From assembly GCA_012932865.1 (NCBI GenBank), contig SAXG01000020.1, positions 248,001 through 312,000 of the forward strand: 64,000 bases of DNA, given 5' to 3'. The notes below the pieces were generated by a model that was given only the letters and a program-made list of their open reading frames with translations, ran no database searches and was not told the DNA's origin. This DNA comes from Amylostereum areolatum (taxonomy: Eukaryota > Basidiomycota > Agaricomycetes > Russulales > Stereaceae). Of this stretch, positions 55,614-64,000 are shown piece after piece (positions within the stretch are counted from its first letter, which is position 1; each line of letters begins with the position of its first letter). The translations under genes were made by a program, and so were the position numbers.

Positions 55614-57148
55614 ATGTCATCTCAAAATCACCGCAAGAATATCGTGGTTGTCGGAGGAAGCTATGCAGGTACGTTTTCCGTAAAGAAGGAAACACATCCG
55701 GAGACTAACAATGTGAATAGGCTCGAAAGCTGCAGAGCTCATCGCAGAGAAGATGCACGCGACCCACCGCACTATCCTCGTCGAGAAGAACACTCACTTC
55801 CAGCATCTCTTCGCCTTTCCACGGTTTGCCGTCGTACCTACCCACGAACATAAGGCTTTCATTCCGTTTTTCGACGCCCATCGAACTCTCCCAGCGGAGG
55901 CAAAGGCCGTCGTCAATGCCCGCGTCACTGAGGTACATCCAGACTGCGTCGTCCTCGACCACGGCGACTCGCCGCTGCCTTACGAATACCTTGTGATGGC
56001 CACGGGAACGAAGCTCTCACCGCCGGGGACAATGCTCACCACTGCGAAATCCGACGGCATTGCCTACTTCCAGAAGCATCAGTCAAGCGTCAAGGCTGTG
56101 GATAGAATTATCGTTGTCGGCGGAGGCGCCGTGGGCATTCGTAAGTGGACATCGTGCATGCTGCATTCCCTGTCCTTTTCAACCGCTACGAATGCCTTTT
56201 TGGGCGAGTCTCGATATAACCATGAGCGCGTGCTCTCTATGGACTACCGGCGCAAGAGCCTCCGTGACTGTCTCTTCCCGTCAATGCCGCCTCTCTCCCC
56301 TTTCCGACAGCTTGCTCTTTTGAACACCTAGCTTACGTCTTTTTACAGAGCTTGCCACGGATATCAAAGATTATCACCCCAATAAATCCGTCACTCTGGT
56401 CCATTCGCGCGGGCGGCTCATGCACAAGTTCCATCCACGCATGCACGAGGTCCTTTCCGAGCGCGCAAAGGAGCTCGGGATCGAAGTTATCCTCGACGAT
56501 CGCGTGCAACTTCCTGAAGACGGATTTTCAAACGACGGTACTCCCTTCGATATCGTGCTCAAGAGTGGCCGCGTTCTCCCCGCCGACCTCGCCGTATGTC
56601 TTTCCCTCTTTCAATATGAGTTTTGTCTGTTTAACCGTCCCTCCTGGCTAGATCATGGCCACCGGTCAAACCCCGCTCTCCGACCCCATCCGAACGCTCT
56701 CGCCAGCCTCCATCGCTCCGTCCGGCTTCATATCCGTCAAGCGCACGCTGCAGCTCGCTGACGACCGCTTCCCGCGTGTCTTCGCGATTGGCGACGTCGC
56801 GGATACGCAAGGGCAGAAGACCGCGCGCGTTGGGCTTGCGCACGCCGACATAGTCGCGAACAACATCGAAGCTCTTGCACGAGGGGCGACGCCCGAGGCG
56901 GAGTATAATGATTCGAAGGCCTTCAAAATACACATGTCGCTCGGAATGGTGCGCCGCGTTCGATTTTGATCGTGAAGAGTGTTGGTGGCTGATGAGGGTA
57001 TATGTAGACGCGCGATTTGAAGTTTATGGGTCCCGAGGAGGAGGGCGAGGAGCCCAAGGTAGTCCTAAGCGATGTGGGCTCGGAGGATATGAACATAGCG
57101 AGGGTGTGGGCGATGCGGGCGCCAGGGATCACGGACTATTACCTTTGA
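55614..57148 (+). CDS. AIF/FSP1-like NAD(P)H:FAD oxidoreductase
   Basis: Two-dinucleotide-binding-domain flavoprotein of the apoptosis-inducing-factor-like (AIFM2/FSP1, AMID) group, oxidising NAD(P)H and passing electrons probably to quinones. Five exons, about 385 residues. The FAD-binding start is NIVVVGGSYAGSKAAELIAE (GxGxxG-like). Then come ILVEKNTHFQHLFAFPRFAV, LPYEYLVMATGTKLSP, the NAD-binding motif RIIVVGGGAVGIQLATDIKD, VTLVHSRGRLMHKFHP, ADLAIMATGQTPLSD and RVFAIGDVADTQGQKTARVG (second FAD contact). The C-terminus is DLKFMGPEEEGEEP...APGITDYYL. Introns are 55669-55720, 56141-56348 (208 nt, much longer than usual here), 56594-56651 and 56949-57007. All joins keep frame. No obvious mitochondrial leader. 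Confidence 0.88.
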
Positions 57149-57501
57149 ACGACATCCGTTGATCTCAGCACCCTACGTTCGATATGCTTTAGATGTGCGA
57201 CGAATATACATTCGTAGGTTAGATTGTATGTGTACGGACAGGAACATGTTCCTTGTATAATAACACTGCGGTAAACATACCCGTGCCTCAAGTCGTGCTT
57301 GAGGGCACGATCGTATTCACGGAGACGTATACTGGACAGCTCGATACTAGTAGGAGTGGACGTGGGAGGTCTATCCAGGATGACGGTCCAAAGAGTCAAT
57401 GTTATCCTCGACAGTTATACGCCAATCAGCAGGCGTGTCGTACAAGTAGAAGTTGAGGACGTCGAGAGTGTGAAGAATACAGGGTCACTTACCAAGCATC
57501 C
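57149..57501. other. Intergenic, convergent 3' ends
   Basis: Between the 3' ends of the flavoprotein and the BTB gene. Nothing recognised. Confidence 0.5.
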
Positions 57502-58754
57502 TTACAAGGGTTCACCCCATTCTACGGACACCCTTCCGTCCTGTGAACCAAACGTCAGATGAAGATAGACCCTGATAGCACGCTAAGACGTACCAGTCCA
57601 AACGCATTTGGAAGAGAGGCCCACATAGCTTGCCTGAACTCATGAATTACCCTGCGTAGCCATTTCTGGCACAGCTGGCATAGACTCTTCTTGAAGCTGT
57701 TGGATGAGTATATTTTTTGCGCGCGCGCCTTCATGAAATTGAGGGGGTCGCGCGCCCTTTCAGCGTCGGCCATTGTGACAGGATTGAAGCCCGTCCACAA
57801 GTCTTCCAGCACTTCTTCACAGCTCGTGAGGTCGCATATATCGTTCCTACGGTGTTCGTTGTTGAGGTCGGTGGCAGATCGTGCGACGAAGCGAAGGAAA
57901 CGAGAACGCAGCTGAGAGCGGCCGCGGATAAGAGCCACGAGGTCTACGGAGGTCAGCAAGGACAGCTCTAGCTCTCGGCGGTTATCCCCTTCCAACTCGA
58001 TCAGGGTGGCAGCGTCGTAGAACGCAAGAGGCAGGGCGTCCGGGACATCGCAATCCGTGGCTAGGCGAATGATATGCACTGAGAAGATTGCGTGAGCTTC
58101 GTTAAGTGTCTAAGCGCCATATAAGATGCTCACTAGGATCCGACCACGCTTCGTCGTGCGTCATCTCGAGCGCGACGCGCTCTCTGTCATCCCAATCCTC
58201 CAGCTTGGTCGGAAACTCCTGCATCAAAAGTCGTACACACGATTCTCTAAGGGCCTCGCACTCGTATTTTGTCGCGATGCGAAGCAAGGAATCGAAAGGA
58301 TCTGGAAAGCGTGACACGATGCGATGGTCTGTTTGCGCCACGAGACGGTGTAGAGGCCTTCGTCGCATAATTTGCATCAGCCGACTACATACTTATAAGA
58401 AGAGGAACAAGAAGCACACCTGAACGAATAGATAGCCATCAGCCACTCCCTCACATCGTCCGCGTCGTCTGGCATCGCAAGCACGGGTACGCCCTCGTAA
58501 TGCTCGGATCCCGCCTCTAGTGCGTCTTTCGATCCATAGAATAATGCGCGAAAGAACCCAGAGGTGTGGGCCAGGGTGGATTTGTGCACTTTGTACATCG
58601 TATGCGTCGCCCCTTCGGTCGTCTGCAAGACAATGTTGCCGTCGTCCATCCAAACGTCGGGACTGTGAATAAAGCTCGCGTCGGTCATGTCGTGACCGTC
58701 TGTCCTGGCTCTTTTGGCAGGCCGCGTGCTTGGAACCGAGTCGATGGAGCTCAT
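57502..58754 (-). CDS. BTB/POZ-domain protein, divergent member
   Basis: The ATG at 58754 opens MSSIDSVPSTRPAKRARTDG. BTB domain: FIHSPDVWMDDGNIVLQTTE, THTMYKVHKSTLAHTSGFFR, ALFYGSKDALEAGSEHYEGV and DDVREWLMAIYSF. Later parts are LLRIATKYECEALRESCVRL, KLEDWDDRERVALEM, DP, MHIIRLATDCDVPDALPLAF and YDAATLIELEG. The C-terminus contains CQLCQKWLRRVIHEFRQAMW. The final exon (57502-57540) encodes DGRVSVEWGEPL. Introns join in phase, with the same plan as the other BTB genes, but identity to them is lower, so it is an older branch. Probable cullin-3 adaptor or nuclear BTB protein; partner unknown. Confidence 0.82.
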
Positions 58755-59232
58755 TCTATGGAAACCGTCGTAGGAAGGAGTGAATTGGATAGAAAATATG
58801 TACAGGATGGAGGAGATCGATGAGAATCCGTTGCGAGTTGGAGACAAAGTGAAATGTGACAGTGGAAAGGACACAAGCTTCTGCACGTGATCATTTTGAC
58901 GTACGATCATGATTCATAGGCGGACCGCTGAGCATCGGAAGCGTTGAGCTGGCTGAAATCCTCAGTATGGTAGGATGGCAGATAATACTATTGGTACAGT
59001 ACGTGCGGGTATGCAATTACGTGTACGACGAGGATTGAGCGGAGAGACGGGGGCGACAGGGATAAGGGACAGGAGTAGAGTACTGCACAACGAACATACT
59101 CGTACACAAGAGAACAAGACGGAGAGATATGGAAACGGTGACAAAGAGCAACAGAGAAAAGGGACCAAGTTATTACAGTCTTATGGTATTCCAAGAAAGG
59201 GGGTGAGATGTGGGAAGGGGCTGAGAGCGCAC
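58755..59232. other. Intergenic
   Basis: BTB promoter and 3' flank of NAA30. Nothing further recognised. Confidence 0.5.
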
Positions 59233-60686
59233 TCAGCGTCCAGAAACAACCTCCTCCTCCTCGGCATCGCGCTCCCAGACCGGTTTGAACTTGGCCGCGC
59301 GGAGGGTAGCCACCTTGCGGCGGAGCCGGACAATCCGGGCGACGTCTTCCCATTCCCGATCCGAGTCTGGCTCCTCGTCGCTGGCGCTGCTGCCGCTATT
59401 GGTGCGGGTGAGGGTGGGCGAGGAGACGGAGAGGACAAGACGAAAGGCGTCCTTGCCGTTCAGATAGAACCGGAAGAGCCGCTTCTCCCGCACGAAGCCG
59501 AGCGTGGCGTACAGGGCAAGTGCAGGAGCGTTATCGTACTCTGTTTCGAGAGCGATCTGGAAGGGCAAAGGGTCAGCAACGGGAAATGAAGGGGTATGGG
59601 AACGAGCGGAGGGCAGGACGACACGCGCAGGGAGATAGGGATGGCCTCGGCACGACTGGCTCGTCCTGGACATGCGCGTGAGCGGGATTTGGGGGCACAA
59701 CGAGGACGAGCACCCACGAGTCCAGTCGCAGCTCGGGAGCACTTGTGGATCCGCGCAAGCAGCCGATGCACGGTGAATGCATGGTCGCTCCCGTGACCTC
59801 CCTGGACGCTGCGAGCAAGCAAAGGTAGACTATAAGCTACACGCCATGCACATTCAGCGAAGGCTGCTCGATAGGGTCCAGGGAGAACATGAGAGCTTCC
59901 AACATCCACCGTCCAGTCGCCGTCCGCGCGGCTCCAAAGGTCGTAATTCCGGCACAGTAACTCCGCGGGGCATGCCCACGCCTCGTGTAGCGATAACGGG
60001 CGGGTTGACGCGCACGGACCACGTCGCTCCAAGCACTGCTCACTCTGGGAGAGGAATGGGTGAAGAGTTGAAAGGATAAACTCGCCTCTTCGACGCCGTT
60101 GTCCTTCATAACTTCGATCGAGTGACGTACGAGGGCGCTTGCTGGAGATGGCCGACGCACGTTCGTGTTGGTGGACAAAGCGGGTGGCGAGAAGGTTAAT
60201 TTGAGATCGGCAGCGTCAAGTTGGCGAGATGAAAAGAAGAAGGTGCGGGGCAGTATGGTGAGTGGGGGTGGGAGCCCAAGGAACGGAAGCACGCACCGAC
60301 GCCCTGCTTGCGATATTCTTTGTTCACACTGAGCATGGCAATGTAGCCTCGGTTGATCTTCTCGCGGTGGAGAGATTGCTTGCAGACAATGACACCGATG
60401 GGTTGAGACGCATCGTTGGCGTAGGCCTGGGAGACAATGTGAGCGCTCCGTGGTCGAAGTCCGACGTAGATATGTGTACTCACGAGGAAAGACAAATGCG
60501 GCCTGAACGTGGGTGGTCAGCGTGCGGAGGGAGAGCGAAGGGTGTTACTCACCACTGGTGAAGGAAATAGCGATAAGTATAGACGACGTAGGGCTCTGAA
60601 AGCTCAGACTGGACGAGGGATATGATGCTAGGCAAGTCGGATTCACCGCTGTACGGTTTGTACGTGATACTCGAGGATGCGTCCAT
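59233..60686 (-). CDS. NAA30: N-alpha-acetyltransferase 30, NatC catalytic subunit (Naa30/Mak3)
   Basis: NatC acetylates the N-terminal Met of proteins starting Met-Leu/Ile/Phe/Trp, on the ribosome, with Naa35 and Naa38. The ATG at 60686 starts [20 protein letters not shown], then [20 protein letters not shown] and QWPHLSFL, the family signature (SEPYxxYTYRYF). Next are [40 protein letters not shown] (acetyl-CoA signature RKQGVA), [15 protein letters not shown], and [20 protein letters not shown] with [21 protein letters not shown] charged tail of about 60 residues follows ([16 protein letters not shown]). Five exons, about 221 residues. The last intron (59557-60085, 529 nt) must start with GC (GCGAGT) to keep frame, a GC-AG intron. 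Confidence 0.92.
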
Positions 60687-62373
60687 GGCGAGTAGAGAGA
60701 GAAGGATGGGGGCAGATGGGGGGAGGAGAGAAGGAGAAGAGGAGAGGAGTGCGCGGTATAAGTACTCGGGAGAGGGTGGCAGGAGGAAGGGAACGTCGGT
60801 TTCATTTCTGGCACGATACCCCACGTCACGTGCCCCGTGGCACCTTCCGAACTCCGATCATTCTCCTGGTCCAACTGACTCAAGCTTCCTCTCGGTCTTT
60901 CTTCCTCTCTGCTCCTTCGACGTCTCCTTCGTCCCTTTCCTTGGGATAAGGACTCCGTCCCTTTCACCTTATATCAGGCTTTCTGCTCGAAAGCATCCAG
61001 TACACCCTCCGAGTCGCTCTGCCGTCACCGTCGGAGGATTCCCAACGCCTATTACCACAGATGACTGTGCCATCCGACAAATAGGTCATCAAACTACTCG
61101 AATTTGACGCGCTCTATCATGGAAACGACCCTTCACACTTCGTAGTCTCGACTTGGCACGCATTCCATCACTTCCTCAGGCCTCAGTACTCAGTGCCCAC
61201 GAATCCCTGGCGCGGACAGCTTCTCGGGTGGGTGAACTCGAGGTGAGCCACTTCTTATCGTTATCTCGCTAAGACTCGGACACTGGGGCTCTGGGTTGGC
61301 TCTAGGCTGGCTGAACGTTGGACGCTGGACGCGAAGGAATGATATGTAAGCGGGACATGGGTGCTTTGGCGTGCAAGGAGAGTTCGAGGCGGGCATGTAC
61401 CGCACTTATCTTTTGCCGGCTTGACTTGTTGCATCGTGTAAGTTATCATTGAACAATGACATGGCATGCGCTTTGTTTGTTCGTCTATTCATAGCCCAGT
61501 GACGGCGCGGCGACGTGAACAGCCTTGACTATCGCGTTCCCATATAATTTCAAGTCGTCTTCATATCCTCCACGCTGTGAAAAGAGCGCTGAAACTGGCG
61601 CACAGATTCATGAGAATGACGGCTTATTGCTATTTAGGGTATGTTTCCGTTATTTCTGTCCATTGTCGTACTTATCTCTTATTCGATTCATTTAGGCTAG
61701 AGCTTAGCCTAAGCCTTGCGATAATGTGCGAGGCCCCAGTCTTGGTCTCAACTTAGTTTGGTACTTCGATGGCATCCGGTCACGGCCACGATATTGTCTT
61801 GAAAGTTATCGGATACACAATAATACATGTTGTGTGGTGTGCTAGGAAACATATCGTCCTCGAGGCTTTCGGGACGTTGGGAATCTCCGTGCACAGTGCA
61901 CTGTCGTAAACTACATGTTGCTTCCTTGGGGCATCGGCTGGGGACTCGGACCCCGTCGTGTCTATCTGTCTATCTGTGCAGCGTGAACCTGCCCGGCGAT
62001 GGTGGCGAGCATGTGATCGTTCGTACAAGTTGGACGCAGATTGAATGATTGACGCGCGCTTCCGAAGTTTGTCTCCTCCCATCCTCCTGCTGGGTTGCTG
62101 TCGATCGACTCCCTTGCGAACGTACGACTAAGTAATCCTCCTTTCACCCACCATACTTTACAGAATTCAGGTGCTATCAATTCTGTCGTGTTGAACTTCG
62201 TTGGTTGACTGCTACTCAGAAGTTAGAACAGTTCAACAGACTCATCGGTTTCCCTTACGCCACGGCGTTCGAGAGGCGGTGCCCAGCAGGTTGCAAGGTT
62301 GTGGTTCAAGGATATACTGAAGGATAATTGAAGCAAGCTGAGAGGCTGTGGGGCGAATTTAGCAGTACTCAAG
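60687..62373. other. Gene-free stretch of 1.7 kb
   Basis: Holds the NAA30 promoter and the 5' flank of the last F-box gene. Short frames on the minus strand near 61190-61467 and 61780-62180 have no recognisable domain. Confidence 0.45.
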
Positions 62374-64000
62374 ATGACAAGGTATGTGGTTTCGGTCGTC
62401 GGTACTTACTACTCCATGTTGAGACCCACCCTTGGTCATAGTGCAAAGGAGTTTTGGTCGAACTCAGTCCGGTCACGACTATCCCCCCTTCAATGTAGTC
62501 CTTCAACATCAAACACACTTGATATATGCAATGCCCGAGGACGCATTCAAGAAGAGATGGATGCCATGTCCATCGCGTTTTCTGACGCCGCCGCCGCATT
62601 TAACGATCTCGTACCCATCTCACGCCTTCCAAACGAAATCATTTCGACCATCTTTACCGAACTACTCCTCATCGATGCTCCGGTAGCGTATCAAGATGGC
62701 TATGAGCTGGGATGGATCAAGGTTACCCACGTCTGTCGGTTGTGGAGGCGCGTTGCCATCAACCACCCATCATTGTGGACTACTATTTCTTCTGAGGCCG
62801 GGTTCCATTGGATGGTGGAGATGCTTGAACGCTCTCAGAGTTGTCTCATAGACATCAACATTACGGACTGTCCCCATGGGAGGTCAGCAAGTGACCTCGT
62901 AGACATTCTCACAGAGCAAATCTCGCGCACAAAAAACATCAACCTGCACGCACCTCTACAAGTCGTCGTGCAGCTCATTCCTCTCTTAAACGCCTATGCG
63001 CCAGCATTGGAAGGTGTTGGAGTTGCAGCACCTGCCATGGATGCGTGGTCAGACCTTAATTTCGACGACATCATACTACCTCCTGGATTGTTTGCGAACG
63101 GAGCACCTTCCCTCTCAAGAGTGTCTCTTCTCTCGTGCATCAATTTTCCGTGGTCGACCGTGGTGGCCACCAACCTCACCCACATTCGCCTTGATAACCG
63201 TGCGGGTGATGCTGGGCGAATGACACCCCAAGTGTACATCTCCTTCATAACCGCCCTCACGCAAGCTTCACGACTGAACGTGATGAACCTCAACCACATT
63301 CTCTCCCGTGGCCGAATTCCGAAAATGGTGTTTCGCCGTCTGGCTCTACCCGCGGCGCCCATCTGCCAACCCTCACCGAGCTTAACATCATGGACTTTCC
63401 CATGCCGGTCGTCCCGTTTATGGATCATGTTCGTATCGCGAAATCTACCCGCTTCTTTCTAGACTGTATCCATCGTCCCCACGGGGGTGGTTTTAGGGCT
63501 CTCGTGCCTCTCCTGAGACCTTTCATTGGCACCCCCTTCAAACCGCTCAGCGCGTATATTGAGGCCAAAGTACCGGCGAGCACCCTCCGAGTCAGTCGCG
63601 GACCTTTGACTGTTACGATTCGCACCTGGAATACCGTCGTTGACTTCCCTTCCAACGTTGGCAATCAATTATGTCCTGCGGCCGACCTCGAACTCGTTTT
63701 CTTCTGGGGAGACGCAACGACGATGGATGAACCGAGGGTCGGAGATTTCTGTCGAGACCTGTGTGTTGCTTTGCAATTGCATGGTCTTCGCTCGTTAACC
63801 GTGAAGGTCGATGCTTTGGAACAATTTGTTGCATTCGATTGGATCGAGTCGTTTGGGCCCGCACGCGATGTCGACAGACTTTTTCTGTCGATGAACGCGG
63901 CCGACTCGTTCTGTGCTGCTCTGGCCACGGCCGTACCTCCCGGTCCCAATGTACCTCAACCTCAAAACCCCGCGGTTCTTTTCCCCTCTTTCGAATTCCT
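62374..64000 (+). CDS. F-box protein (3' truncated by window end)
   Basis: The ATG at 62374 is followed at once by a consensus donor (gtatgt), so the first exon may be only 8 nt. The frame is also open straight through. A helical leader (GRIQEEMDAMSIAFSDAAAA) precedes the F-box: FNDLVPISRLPNEIISTIFT, GYELGWIKVTHVCRLWRRVA and INHPSLWTTI. The body is leucine-rich. Near 63345 the frame changes: RLALPAAP in one frame, HLPTLTELNIMDFPMPVVPF in the next. Either there is an indel or a 53-nt intron (gtgttt...ccgag). Coding then runs to the window edge (LLRPFIGTPFKPLSAYIEAK; LRSLTVKVDALEQFVAFDWI). Related to the gene at 53109. SCF substrate adaptor by family. Confidence 0.75.

Noticed and set aside
1..64000. 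CRISPR array, rRNA, bacterial-type operons or a virus
   Set aside because: No regularly spaced repeats of that kind, no rRNA-like conserved blocks, no polycistronic layout and no viral gene set were seen.

Overview
The window is nuclear DNA of a filamentous basidiomycete, most likely an Agaricomycete (mushroom or bracket-fungus lineage). The evidence is the many 45-60 nt GT-AG introns, large families of F-box and BTB/POZ proteins typical of that class, UstYa-type (DUF3328) proteins, and two tiny CaaX-ending genes that look like basidiomycete mating-pheromone precursors. There are no bacterial-style operons. I could not fix the order or species from sequence alone.

Layout. 1-4 kb: the end of an acidic protein, then two decayed BTB genes. 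4-10 kb: an F-box gene, a secreted glycoside-hydrolase-like protein and GNAT acetyltransferase copy A. 10.2-10.7 kb: a 504-bp hAT-like miniature transposon with 19-bp perfect terminal repeats. 11-17 kb: a seven-transmembrane protein, a decayed relative of it, two divergent UstYa-family genes and a single-pass membrane protein. 18-21 kb: GNAT copies B and C. 21-27 kb: two BTB genes flanking a small acidic protein. 27.4 kb: pheromone precursor 1. 29-33 kb: the stress-response gene NST1. 33-45 kb: four F-box genes, two of them convergent onto a 1.4-kb stretch bounded by near-identical 67-nt inverted repeats. 45.5-49.9 kb: a NEO1-type P4-ATPase flippase. 50.9 kb: pheromone precursor 2. 53-64 kb: two more F-box genes, an AIF/FSP1-like flavoprotein, another BTB gene and NAA30/MAK3.

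How it fits together. NST1, NEO1 and NAA30 are conserved single-copy housekeeping genes. They sit among lineage-specific tandem families (7 F-box, 5 BTB, 3 GNAT) that show all stages from intact to dead. The F-box and many BTB proteins are expected to be substrate adaptors of cullin E3 ligases, so the region is rich in ubiquitin-targeting diversity. The two pheromone-like genes share the start MDAF, a DSE segment, a GC(I/V)VA end and a TATA box about 100 bp upstream, but differ in the predicted mature peptide. No STE3 receptor is visible in the window. Splice sites were read by eye, so exon edges are predictions.
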